A DNA stretch of 64,000 nt from Antilocapra americana (lineage: Eukaryota; Chordata; Mammalia; Artiodactyla; Antilocapridae), in the NCBI GenBank assembly GCA_007570785.1, contig ML660211.1:293352-357351 (forward strand), given 5' to 3'. A program made the translations under genes and the position numbers. The notes below the pieces were generated by a model. It was not told the origin of the DNA, ran no database searches, and worked only from the letters and a program-made list of their open reading frames with translations. Below are positions 48,949 to 60,059 of the stretch, piece by piece (the first letter of the stretch is position 1; each line of letters opens with the position of its first letter).

Positions 48949-49396
48949 GGGCTTCCCTGACAGCTCAGTTGGTAGAGAATCCACCCGCAATACAGGAGAC
49001 CCTGGTTTGATTCTTGGATTGGGAAGAACCTCTGGAGAAGGGATAGGCTATCCCCTCCAGTATTCTTGGGCTCCCCTTGTGGCTCAGCTGGTAAAGAATC
49101 AGCCTGCGATGAGGGGAAACCTGGGTTCAATCCCTAGGTTGGAAAGATCCCCTGAAAGGAGAAGAAAGGAAAGGCTACCCACTCCAGTATTCTTGGGCTT
49201 CCCTTGTGGCTCAGCTGGTAAAGAATCCGCCTGCGATGCAGGAAATCTGCGTTCAATCCCTACGTTGTAAAGATCCCTGAAAGGAGAAGAATGGAAAGGC
49301 TACTTACTCCAGTATTCTGGCCTGGAGAATTCCACAGACGGTATAGTCCATGGGGTGGCAAAGAGTCGGACACGAATGAGCACTTTCACTTCACAT
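48949..49396 (+). mobile_element. three-headed Bov-tA SINE
   Basis: Three successive tRNA-Glu-like heads: unit 1 at 48949-49067, unit 2 at 49068-49194, unit 3 at 49195-49396. Only unit 3 carries the full BovA end ('gagaattccacagacggtat' to 'cactttcacttc'). Units 1 and 2 both stop at the same 'ccagtattcttggg' junction. One pair of 11-bp duplications (agttatttgta 48938-48948, acttatttgta 49397-49407) flanks the whole, so it inserted as a single unit. Confidence 0.9.
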
Positions 49397-49400
49397 ACTT

Positions 49401-49867
49401 ATTTGTAACCTGACTTACAGAGAAAATAACTACTTTTTTGGTTTGTTAGAATAATATATATATATAATATATATAATATATAATATATTGATTTTTAGAA
49501 GATCCACTGTAGAACTCTTAACATCCTGAGATTTTTAACTGTTTTTTAAAAGGCTGTTAAAAATGACCTAAGTGTTTTCTTTAAACAAGTATCTGAATAG
49601 TATTACATTTGCCTGTGAAAGAGCATTCTATTTTGGCCTCAGTGTTTGCAAGCAGACATGCCCAAAGACGATTTTAGTATTTAGTATAAACGCTGGAACA
49701 CGATATTTTTAGTCTCAGTGTTTACAACTATTTGTTATATTTATCTTCTGATTATGCAGATTGTGTGTATGAGAACTTTTAAAAAAATCTTATTTTATTT
49801 CATAGATAGTTCTCAGATCTTTCTATTTCAAAGATGATATTTTCATTTCTATACATTTATGTGTGCT
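49401..49867. other. unassigned sequence with (AT)n
   Basis: An AT/AAT microsatellite lies at 49453-49491. The rest is unrecognised. Confidence 0.5.
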
Positions 49868-49990
49868 TTTGGAGAAGGAAATGGCAATGCAGTCCAGTAT
49901 TCTTGCCTGGAAAATCCCGTGGTTGGAGGAACCTGGTAGGATACAGTCCATGGGATCACAAGGAGTAGGAAGTGACTGAGCGACTAACAC
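49868..49990 (+). mobile_element. BovA monomer SINE
   Basis: Starts at 'ggagaaggaaatggcaatgc' with no tRNA-like head, as in the copy at 30413. Ends with 'gagcgactaacacacac'. Confidence 0.85.
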
Positions 49991-50000
49991 ACACATTTGT

Positions 50001-50536
50001 GTTTTGGGGGGGTTATATAGTCCTTAAACAAAATAAATGCTCAAAATTTAGATTGTAGTCTTTTTCTGCTCAATCGACGTTCTCAGAAAATTCTGAGGTT
50101 TTAAATTGCTGATACTATTTCCCACAATTACCTTTTATGTATTGTCCCATTTTAAACTTTTTTTTTTTTTCCTTTTTTATCTGGGTGGTTCTAAGCTTTT
50201 ATTGCTATCTCTGTTGTTATAATATCCTACTAAGCCTAAAGGCCACAAATTGTAGCATAATACTTATCACAATTGTGTTATACATCTTGAATCTGTGTAA
50301 TCTTCACATATATCAACTTGCTACAGCTTTCTTCAGTGTAAACTCATGTTGAATACTGATGAAAATCAATAGCAGTTGATTTCCAAAACTTAGTGTTATA
50401 TGTATTTTTTATTAAGTGGACTTTGAGAGATTCCAGAAATGTTTTCATCCTTGTCTTAAATTTAAGAATGTCTATAAATTTCATTGCTCTTACAATATTC
50501 AACATTTTATATTTAATCTTTGTTTTCCCAATAATG
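50001..50536. other. unassigned AT-rich sequence
   Basis: Contains a T-run at 50158-50170. No gene or repeat recognised. Confidence 0.5.
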
Positions 50537-50745
50537 TTGTGTGTGCATGGGTGCTCACTCAAATCCCGCTGACTCTTTGTAACCCCATGGATTGCAGTCC
50601 ACAAGGCAACCCTATCCATGGAATTCTCTAGGCAAGCATACTGCAGTTGATCGCCGTTTCCTCATCCAGGGGACCTTCCCAACCCAGGGATCGAATCCAC
50701 ATCTCCTACATTTCCTGCATTGGCAGGTGGATTCTTTACAAACAA
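50537..50745 (-). mobile_element. Bov-tA SINE
   Basis: Antisense, complete. Has an extra 'acatttcctgc' in the head. Ends at 'ggtggattctttac'. Confidence 0.88.
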
Positions 50746-50782
50746 TAAACCCTGAATGGCATTATGCTCTGCATCTATTTTT

Positions 50783-51095
50783 TTTTCTCTCTTTTTTGAA
50801 ATTGTTTTTGCCATACAATGTCATGATATCACCATGGGTTTACATATGCTCCCCCTCCAGAACCCCCCTCCCTCCTCCCTCCCGCTGGGAAATCTCGTTG
50901 CACCAGCCCCGAGCATCAATCCTGGGCTGGCGATTGATTAGACATATGATAATTAACTTGTTTCAATGCCCTTCTCCCATATCATCCCACCCTTACCCTC
51001 ATCCACAGAGTTCACGAGTCTATTCTATACATCTGCATTCCTTTTGCTGTCTCGCATGTTGGGTTCTCGTTACAGTCTTTCTAAATTCCATATAT
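50783..51095 (-). mobile_element. ruminant L1 3' UTR, 5'-truncated, with TSD
   Basis: The complement of the L1 end. T-runs, 'gaaattgtttttgccataca', C-rich 'cccccctccctcctccctcc' (50863-50882), then 'tacagtctttctaaattcca'. Flanked by atctattttt at 50773-50782 and 51096-51105; the right edge of the left copy merges with the poly(T). Confidence 0.9.
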
Positions 51096-51105
51096 ATCTA
51101 TTTTT

Positions 51106-52055
51106 AAAGCAAGAATTTATGGCGGGTACATGAGGCACTAAAAATACCACCGTATTATTCATGTTTTTCATGAGGGAGAACCCACAAAGGACAAGACTTT
51201 CTGCTTGTTCAATTTTATATTTTAGTCAGTCAATTACGGTGGGAATGAAATGCATGTCCTTGCCACCACAATATATAATTCTGTTTATATGTGTTGACTG
51301 TACCAAAAATAGAATTCAGGTTCCCCACAGGATATTGGGGAAACCCAAATACTTTGCTGGATAAGGTTCAAGAAGAAGGGTGGATAAAATGGCTGCTGAG
51401 TAGCTGCCAATTAAATAATTTATCAGAATTCACCTCTAGAGAGCCAGAGTATAACAGCAGAGAGCATTCAAAGACATTTATTATTTTGCTTTTGTTCTAT
51501 GCTTCTTTATTGAAGGGTTTTTTACAAGGAAAAGACCCTGGGCAATAGCTGACTAAAAGAATGATACTTTAATTGGACTCTCCTTATACATTTCAATTCT
51601 AAACATCAATACGTATATGCGTCCAATGACTTTTCCAAGACTGAAACTGGCATTTTCATATCCCTCAGGACTGTTTTTTATTACTTTAAGATAAATGTAA
51701 TAAAATGTATCAATCAGTTTCTTGTTGTTTACAATTCAGTGCTGTTGGTGAAAATTTTCCTTCCAGTGAATTATAAATATATTTGCACATGTCACATATA
51801 TTCTAAAACATAAATATTATACATATGGATAATTCTATATTTAAGAATTTAATTCCAGACTAATTTTTATATGCTGTTAAACTGCTAGGAATACAGTCAG
51901 TTGTGCCAAACTATTTATTGAATATTCACCATGATCTGAAACGCTAACTTTGTTATTTTTCAAGTTTCCATAGGTGCATTGGGTAATCTAGAGGCTCCCA
52001 ATTCTTTACAATTATGCCTATAAAACTATATTCTGATAGACCTAATTTTTATCAT
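51106..52055. other. unassigned AT-rich sequence
   Basis: No gene or repeat recognised. Confidence 0.5.
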
Positions 52056-52493
52056 TGTCACGTCCAGCACAGCGGGTAAGAAAGACCTGAAATGGGGCCA
52101 GCATATAATGAAAAGACAGACACACATAATTTGCCAAGTGGGGCATCAGGGGGCCTTCCTGCTCTCCATGCCAGGAAGACAAAATGGCTCTTTTCAGCTC
52201 GCACTTTTATTGGCAGAATAAAAATATGAGATCACTAGGAAATATCTTTACTGGGGAGTATGGTCAGTGCACTATAAAGAGGGAGTAAAGTTATGGCTCT
52301 GCTGTTGATCAGGAAAATTTTGTGTGCTTTCCACGGGAAGAGAGGCAGGGGCAGGCAGTGAAGCAGAGCAGAGAGCACATCCTGCCCAAGAACGTCTGCC
52401 TGGCATACTTCCTGGGACAATCAGGAGGGCTCAGTTTGCTGCACCCTCCAGTCAGGGGGCAGGTTCTGGTCTCTGCTCCACTAGGCTGCAACA
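52056..52493 (-). mobile_element. solo LTR of an endogenous retrovirus, antisense
   Basis: On the minus strand it starts TGTTGCAGCC (52493) and ends GGACGTGACA (52056), the TG...CA form. Polyadenylation signal AATAAA is the complement of 52206-52211, with a TATA-like 'tttatag' upstream (complement of about 52273-52279). The U3 is GC-rich. About 438 bp. A flanking duplication was not found. Confidence 0.65.
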
Positions 52494-52629
52494 ATTGTTT
52501 ATGCTGCTATTATAAATATTTAATATAAGCCTATTTCCATAATTAGGTGATATTAGTATATAAAAAGGAAGTATATTTTATATGCTCTTACATTCTAAGA
52601 GACCCCAAAATTTTGTCATTATTATCTGT

Positions 52630-53530
52630 TTTTTTAATTAATTTTAATTGGAGGCTAATTACTTTACAATATTGTAGTGGTTTTTGCCATACATTGACAT
52701 GAATCAGCCATGGGTGCACATGTGTCCCCCATCCTGAACCCCTCTCCCACCTCCCTCCCCATGTTGTCCCAGTGCACTGACTTTGACTGCCGTGTTTCAT
52801 GCATCTAACTTGGACTGGCAATCTATTTCAAATATGGTAATATACATGTTTCAGTGCTCTTCTCTCAAATCATCCCATTCTTGCCATCTCCCACAGAGTC
52901 CAAAAGTCTATTGTTTATATCTGTGTCTCTTTTGCTGTCTTGCATATAGGGTCATCATTAGCATCTTTTTAAATTCCATATATATGCATTAATATACTGT
53001 ATTGGTGATTTTCCTGACTTACTTTCTTCTGTATAATAGGCTCCAGTTTCATCCACCTCATTAGAACTGATTCAAATGAGTTATTTTTAATAGCTGAGTA
53101 GTATTCCATTGTGTCTATATACCACAGCTTCCTTATCCATTCATCTGCCTATGGGCATCTAGGTTGCTTCCATGTCCTGGCTATTGTAAACAGTGCTGTG
53201 ATGAACACTGGGGTACACGTGTCTCTGTCAATTCTGGTTTCTTCCGTGTGTATGCCCAGCAGTGGGATTGCTGGGTCTTATAGCAGTTCTATTTCCAGGT
53301 TTTTAAGGAATCTGCACACTATTCTCCATTATGGCTGTACTAGTTTGCATTCCCACCAACAGTGTAAGAGGGTTCCCTTTTCTCCACACCCTCTCCAGCA
53401 TTTATTGTTTCTATATTTTTTGACATCAGCCATTCCGACCGATGCGAGAAGTTACCTCATTGTGGTTTTGATTTAAATTTCTCTAATAATGAGAGATGTT
53501 GAGCATCTTTTCATGTGTTTGTTAGACAGA
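52630..53530 (-). mobile_element. ruminant L1 3' end, antisense
   Basis: Poly(A) complement at 52630-52650, 3' UTR ('catacattgacatgaatcag', 'ccatcctgaacccctctccc'), then the ORF2 end ('gagtagtattccattgtgtc', 'tcccaccaacagtgtaagag') to about 53525. 5' truncated and well preserved. Confidence 0.9.
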
Positions 53531-53539
53531 TAACCTGGA

Positions 53540-55260
53540 AATAATGATTGTCTGGCTTCCTCCTTGTTAATTTATGTCTTCTTTGGTTTCACAGTTTTTG
53601 GAGAACTGGTAGGGCAATACTGAATAAAAGTGCTAGTTTAACTAACTTATGTTATGTTTATAAGGAAGTGTTTTTAATATTTGATCATGTAGTTTGTATA
53701 GACTTTTGATCAATATTTCTCATTAAAATTAGAAATGAACTTGCTTGATCAAATATTTTAAATTATATATGACTTTTTAATTTTATTGAGGTCCTTTTTA
53801 TGTCTATTGAGATGAATCATTTATCATTTTTTCCTGCTATTATGTTAATGTGGTAAATTACAATGATACATTTTTTTAAGTGTCAGAACAGTCTTTTATT
53901 CCTTGTAAGAACCAAATTTGATCAATATATACTGTTATTTATACTTTGATGGATTAGAGTTTGTTTTTCATTTTGCATATTGACATAACTGCTAATAAGT
54001 AAAAATGAATGTAATTTGAAATATATAACCACCTAGGTAGTTTTGCAATCTAGTTTATATAATCATAATAAAATTAATATCTATCATCTTAGGGTGTGTA
54101 AAGTTTCAAAATAATATGGCCTTAGAATGTTTGATAAAGCTTCTTATGAAATTACTATCTGATTTTTATTGTTGCATGCTTTGTTTTCTCATTTTATATT
54201 TGTGGATAGTTTTATAACTAAACCTAGTTTTCTAGTAAATGCAAGTTCGTACTTAAAGAGTTCAAATGCTGTATTTTTTTTAATTTCAAGTGTTTTTTTC
54301 TTCCCTCTCACTCATCATTTGCTTTTATTTAATTATTTCACCAAGCCTGAAAGCTTTGCCTTCATTTTTTCAAAGAGCTAGTTTTTAGCTATGTCGTGTC
54401 TCTCAATTCATTTATTAATTTTTCTTTGAACTTTGAACTTTATCTTTTCCTCTTGATTTGTTCTGTTTCTTTTTCTTACTTTCTATATCTAAATTTAGTT
54501 CATTATTTTTAGTCTTCTGTCTAAAGCATTTTGAAACATTTCATTCTGTTTGTACTCAACCTAATATATTCTGTATATAATTTTATTTTCAAGAATTGTC
54601 TAATATATATTGTATTTTGCAATAGTATTATTCAAGTCTTTTGTTACAGAGATGGACAGCAGGGATTTCTGTTTCAACGTAAAGTCTTGTTTTCAGTTCT
54701 TTGCTCTTTTCTAGCCTCTAGGAATTTATATTTCAACAAATTCATTTATGCATTTGAAATAATGCCTGTTATATTCTGTACAGTATTACTTGGTGTTTTT
54801 AAATTGGGAAATTTTTAAGTTTCTTTACTTCTCAAAATTGCTGGAAATTGCAATATTCTAGTATTATTATTTTTCATCCAACTATTCTTTGCTCTCTACC
54901 CTATAATTCTAATGGAAAGTCCTATGAACAACTCAATGTTCATTTCTGTATACATCCTATTGAAATTTAAAATTTATTTGTCACAATTAATTACCCTTTT
55001 AGGAATATTTTTCTCCTTTTAGTTTTCAGAGCAATGTATTATTCTAATATTATTTCTTCCTCTTTATTTGCTCCCTAATACTTTTCTTCACAGAATCCTT
55101 CCTTGGACTATAACCTAAATTTTGCAATTCCATAGAGCTTATATCTAAATTATTTTTATAAATCTCTGAAGATCTATTTCTATAGAAACTCATGTATTTA
55201 CTGGGTTTAATCATTAATTTAAATCTATAACATAAACATCACAAATAATAAATTTGTGTA
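53540..55260 (-). mobile_element. old L1 ORF2 segment, antisense
   Basis: 'attgaggtcctttttatgtc' (about 53786), 'tgttaatgtggtaaattaca' and 'caaagagctagtttttagct' (54370) match the complement of the L1 RT and upstream region in order. Much more diverged than the L1 at 52630, so probably a separate, older copy. Confidence 0.6.
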
Positions 55261-55371
55261 TCCAACTTCCATCTTGAAATGAAAAGACTCTTGCTTCTTC
55301 AAAGAATAGCTATGATACCTAGACACCATATTAAAAAGCAGAGACATCCCTTTGCTGACAAAGGTCCACAC

Positions 55372-56480
55372 AGTGAAATGTTGTTGCTGAGACATGAAAG
55401 GTGCTGGGATTCTTGGCCTCCAGAGGACAGGAATTTAATCCAGGGCCAGTGATGAGGCTTGATCATTCAGAGCTTTTGTGTAATAAAGTTTTCATTAAAA
55501 TATAAAAGAGATAGAAAAAGCTTCTGACATAGACATCAGAAGAGGGCAGAAAGGGTGCCCCCCACTAGTCTTTAGCAGGATATTATATAGCTACTAGCAG
55601 GCTGCTAATCAGAGAAAGAAAATGTCTCAAAACTCAGAGACTGGTATCAGGCCCCTCACCCACAACATGCATTTTGAGATAACAGTGGCACAAGGTGAGT
55701 CATCCCCGGCCATAAAGCGAATGACATAAACCTTGAAGAAAGGCAGGTTTCCAAGTAAATATATAGTTTCATTAACATATATTAGTAGAACAATGCATGA
55801 GAAAAACATATTGGTTTGTTGAGCCCTTATCAGTTCTGGTTCTGAGTCTTAAGTGGAACTGACTTGAAGAAAGACAGGTTCTAGAGTAAACACATTTCCA
55901 TAAGAAAAATGCATTGTTTAGCTTAAGGTTGGAGAAGAGTTAAGTTCAGGTTGAACCAGGTGTCATCATGGCAACAGAGATTTTTAAGAGAAACCTCCTT
56001 TTAAATTTGTATAGGGAAGGGACACCTTCTATGATTACTCAGTTGGGAAAAAATCAGCCTGCAATGCAGGAGATCCTGATTTGATTCCTGGGTCGGGAAG
56101 ATTCCCCTGGAGGGGGGATAGGCTATCCATTCCAGTGTTCTTGGGCTTCCCTAGTGGCTCAGTTGGTGAAGAATTCTACTGCAATGTGGGAGACCTGGGT
56201 TCCATCCCTGGGTTGGCAAGATCCGCTGGAGAAGGGAAAGGCTATCCACTCCAGTATTCTGGCCTGGAGAATTCCATGGACAGTCCATGGGGTCTCAAAG
56301 AGTTGAACACAACTGAGCAACTTTCACTCATTTCATTTAAGAGAAGGGGAAAAAAATCTGACACTTGTAGTTTGTTTCTTCCTGCTGCTTAATAGAGATA
56401 AAAAAAAAAAAAATGTCTGACATTTGCAGCCTATTTCCTCCATTTGGAGATCCCTAGCTTTCCTGCCTGTAACCCTCTTA
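55372..56480 (-). mobile_element. solo LTR of an endogenous retrovirus, inserted in BovB
   Basis: Read on the minus strand: a U3-like region, then 'actttattacacaaaagctc', 'tgaatgatcaagcctcatca' and 'aagaatcccagcacctttca', resembling the U5 of the LTR at 38795. Its right part is interrupted by a two-headed SINE. Net length about 800 bp. Canonical ends were not clear and no internal genes remain. Confidence 0.6.
56023..56336 (+). mobile_element. two-headed Bov-tA SINE
   Basis: Unit 1 (56023-56142) stops at 'ccagtgttcttggg', the same junction as in the copy at 48949. Unit 2 (56143-56336) has the full BovA end. Unit 1 has lost the first part of its head. Confidence 0.88.
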
Positions 56481-56915
56481 ATAGTCAAAGCTATGATTTT
56501 TCCAGTAGTCATGTACAGATGTGAGAGTTCATTAAAAAAAGGTTTAGTGCTGAAGAATCAATGCTTTTGAACTGTGGTACTAGAGAATACTTTTGAGAGT
56601 CCCTTGGAATATAAGGTGATCAAAGCAGTTAATCCTAAAGGAAATCAACCCTGAATATTCATTGGAAAGACTGATGTTGAAGGTCAATATGTGGCTACCT
56701 GATGCAAAGAGCCAACTCACTGGAAAAGACCCTGATGCTGGTAAAGATTGGTGGCAGAAAGAGAAGCAGGTGATAGAGGATGAGATTGTTGGATGATATC
56801 ACCGATTCAATGGACATGAGTTTGAGCAAACTCTGAGAGACTGTGAAGGACAGAAAATCTTGGTGTGCTGCAGCCCATAGGATCACAAAAGGTCGGACAT
56901 GACTGAATGACTGAA

Positions 56916-57240
56916 CAACATCTTCCATCTAGAAACTTCTATTATTGTATCCCACTAGTGCCTCACCTTTATTTTGCTCAAGATGGAATTAACTATAAAT
57001 ATTAAACTAAGAATTTTCTATTTTTCCCCATCTCAGTAAAGTCAGCACCAAAACCCTGAGTTTAGAAGTATTCTGTTTTGGGGGAAGATGAATAAACTTG
57101 ATGTGAGCATACTTCCACTGTGAACCCCTAGAAAAAGTAGAAACAACAGGAAAATAAAATCTATGTGAAAGTGTCAAAGTGCCAATAAAATAGGAGGAAT
57201 TGGGATGCCTGGAACTTACAGAGAAGGGGAAACAATGTAG
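56916..57240. other. unassigned sequence
   Basis: No gene or repeat recognised. Confidence 0.45.
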
Positions 57241-58210
57241 CATTGGATAGTTGTAAAGCTAAGGCTGAGGATATGAAAAGAAACTATGTGAGGCTAAGAT
57301 GCTGGATAGAGATTTAGACATTCTCATGAGGATGGGTAGACAAAACTGCAATTCAAACACCAGCAAGAAAGAGAATCACCTAAAAATAGCTTGGGTTTTC
57401 ATTTGGAACTCCCAAAGGCCATAACACAGGCATACAAAGAAATTATAAAACAATTCTTCTTATCAAAACTCAAACCTGTTTTTAAACAAAGCTTAATCTC
57501 TATGATCAATAAATTCAATACATGAACAGAAACCTGGAGAGCATGAGATGCTTGGAACATATATAACATTCTCAAGTGATAATTTTATGAACCCAAACAA
57601 TAACAGAAAGAATGAATTGGATAGATTTATTATTAGATGAGACAGAGTTGAGGAAATAAAAAAAAAACAGTGAACTGAAAAATACCACAGTAGAAAATAT
57701 GCTGATTGTATAAGCAGAGAAAGATGACTGGAAAAATGAAATAAAATATATATATGGAATACGGTGACAAAGTTCTAACATATTAAAATTATTTCCCAAG
57801 ATAACAGAAACAATATTTATTAAAAGACACAAAGATATTAAGAAGTCTGTGAACCAAATTCATGATGAATACAAATCAAACTACATGGAGGCAAATCATA
57901 AAACACTGACAACCAAAGATAAAGTGGAAACCTTAAAAGAAACCAAATAGGTGAGCAGGGAACATATTTCTTTAAAGGAAACAGACATAACATTTACATC
58001 TGGCTTCTTAAGAGAAAATTGAGTCACAAAGCAAATGGGATTATATCTTTAAAGCACCCAAACAAAGCAGCTACAAAGAATTTGATATATTACAAACTGC
58101 TGCCTTTCAAAAACGATGGCAAAAAAATAAACTTCCTAATAAACTAAACCTGAGAGACTGTCACCAAAAGAACTGTGCTGGAGAATGCAATGAAGGCATT
58201 TTTGTGGCAG
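57241..58210 (+). mobile_element. old L1 5' UTR/ORF1 region
   Basis: 'ttcatttggaactcccaaag', then 'acatggaggcaaatcataaa', 'acaaccaaagataaagtgga', 'gggattatatctttaaagca' and 'aaaacgatggcaaaaaaata' follow the order of the L1 ORF1 end. Broken frames. Confidence 0.55.
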
Positions 58211-58802
58211 ATGCATGAAAACATTGACTTTTGCATTCAATTTTATTAAATTAAAAATTGAATTAAAATTAAATTCAATTTTATTAAAACACAATGATGC
58301 TCATGCAGTCATATATTGTCTATGATTGTTTTCATACTTTAACTTCAGAGTTGAGCATGTAGTGACAAGCTTTTTGCAGAAAATATTTGTCTATCTTGAT
58401 ATAGACTAACAGATTTTAAGCTATGTGTATTAGTGCATATAGATTTAATTTAACTATCATGTTTTGGCTAAGTCTGGCATTTTACTACCTGTTTAATAAT
58501 TCTGCCATCTATTTGTTACTTCTCTCTTTAAACATTTTCAAGTGAATATTTTTATTATTTAATTTTCCTTTCTATTTTCTTGTTAACTGTATATTAACTT
58601 AAAATTCTTTTTATGTTTATATGAGTTACAAAATTAATAATTGTATATAAGAAAATTATATATATATATATCTTAACATAAAATTCATTATTTTATAATT
58701 TTCTGTAAATTGTAAGATGTATAGATACTTCAACTCTGTTTATATTCTGTGTACCTTTTAGTCACTGTTATCATGTATTTTAATTTTATACATATTTTAA
58801 GG
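58211..58802. other. unassigned AT-rich sequence
   Basis: Contains a direct repeat attcaattttattaaa (58235-58250 and 58273-58288) with a complementary 'aaaattgaat' between, and a (TA)n patch at about 58659-58671. Confidence 0.5.
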
Positions 58803-59512
58803 TAGGAGAGTGAAAAAGTTGGCTTAAAATTCAACATTCAAAAAACTAAGATCATGGCATCTGGTACCATCACTTCATTACAAATAGATAGAGAAATAAT
58901 GGAAACAGTATGCGATTTCATTTTCTTGGGCTCCAAAATCACTGCAGATGATGACTGAAGCCATGAAATTAAAAGATAATTGCTCTTTGGAAGAAAAGCT
59001 ATGACCAACCTGGATACCATATTAAAAAGCAGAGACATTACTTTGTCAACAAAGTTCTGTCTAGTCAAAGCTATGGTTTTTCCAGTAATCATGCATGGAT
59101 GTGAGAGTTGGACTATAAAGAAAGCTGAGTGCTGAGGAACTGATGCTTTTGAATTGCGGTGTTGGAGAGGACTCTTCAGAGTCCCTTGGACAGTAAAGAG
59201 ATCAAACAAATCAATCCTAAAGGAATTCAATCCTGAATATTCATTGGAATGACTGATACTGAAGCTGAAACTCTAATACCTTGGCCACCTGATGGGAAGA
59301 ACTGACTGAAAAAGACCCTGATGCTGGGAAAGATTGAAGGCAGGAGGAGAAGGGGAAGACAGAGGATAAGATGGTTGGATAGCATCACTGACTCAATGGA
59401 CATGAGTTTGAGCGAGTCCGGGGAGTTGGTGCTGGACAGGGAAGCCTGACATGTTGCAGTCCATGGGGTCACAAAGAGTCGGACACGTCTGAGTGACTGA
59501 ACTGAACTGAGG
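58803..59512 (+). mobile_element. BovB LINE 3' end, 5'-truncated
   Basis: Starts at 'ggagagtgaaaaagttggct', just after the YADD region, and runs to the (TGAAC) tail without a large deletion. The C-terminal coding region is broken by small indels. About 12 bp are lost at 59309 ('actgaaaaagaccctg'). Confidence 0.92.
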
Positions 59513-59657
59513 CCACTATGGCAGTGTAATGTAAAGAGGGCTACTTGACATCTGTACTCACAATGAATTATATTATAGGATAGTAATATCAGGCTTAGGG
59601 AATCCAAGTCTTTTGGAAGCTTGCCTAATCTTTGATTTAGAGGGAGAAATTATCTTT

Positions 59658-59870
59658 ATTGTTGTTGTTTAGTCATTAAGTCTTGTTTAATTGTTTTTGC
59701 AATCCCATGGACTGTACCTCACCAGGCTCCTTTGTCCATCAGACTTCCCAAGCAAGAATACTCAGGTGGCTGTGTTTTCCTCCTCCAGGGTATCTTACCA
59801 ATCCAAAGATCAAAGTTTTGTCTCTTGCATTGGCAGGCAGATTCTTTACCACTGAGCCACCAGGGAAACC
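59658..59870 (-). mobile_element. Bov-tA SINE
   Basis: Antisense. Tail complement 'attgttgttgtttagtcatt', full body, head complement 'accactgagccaccagggaa'. Weak flanking duplication (ttatctttat, ttatctgttt). Confidence 0.9.
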
Positions 59871-60059
59871 CCGTTATCTGTTTATACTGGACAATAATAG
59901 CCTCCTTCTTGTGCCAAAGTGAGAAAATATTTATATTTTCCAAGGCTTTTCAGCTTACAATTTGAAAAATTGTCTGAAACAGTGGACAGTCTGGGCCTCA
60001 CATAATAAATATGCAGAAATACAAGACCCCCACAGAGAATTTTTAGAAAAACAACATCT

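Larger units (their letters stand above)
55275..56915 (+). mobile_element. BovB LINE 3' part, split by an LTR
   Basis: Bases 55275-55371 ('tagacaccatattaaaaagc', 'tgacaaaggtccacacag') and 56481-56915 ('gtcaaagctatgatttttcc' to 'gaatgactgaacaaca') join precisely in the family sequence at the 'gtctagtcaaag' site. Diverged copy. The intervening 1.1 kb is an antisense LTR. Confidence 0.85.

Noticed and set aside
48949..49396. Regularly spaced repeats considered as a CRISPR-like or minisatellite array
   Set aside because: The units are diverged SINE heads of about 119-127 bp without spacers; the context is a mammalian nuclear genome.
50592..51107. 171-codon open frame on the + strand
   Set aside because: Runs across an antisense Bov-tA and an antisense L1 3' UTR; no domain, an accident of two repeats.
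53111..53476. 121-codon open frame on the + strand
   Set aside because: It is the antisense reading of an L1 ORF2 end; many L1 copies show such frames.
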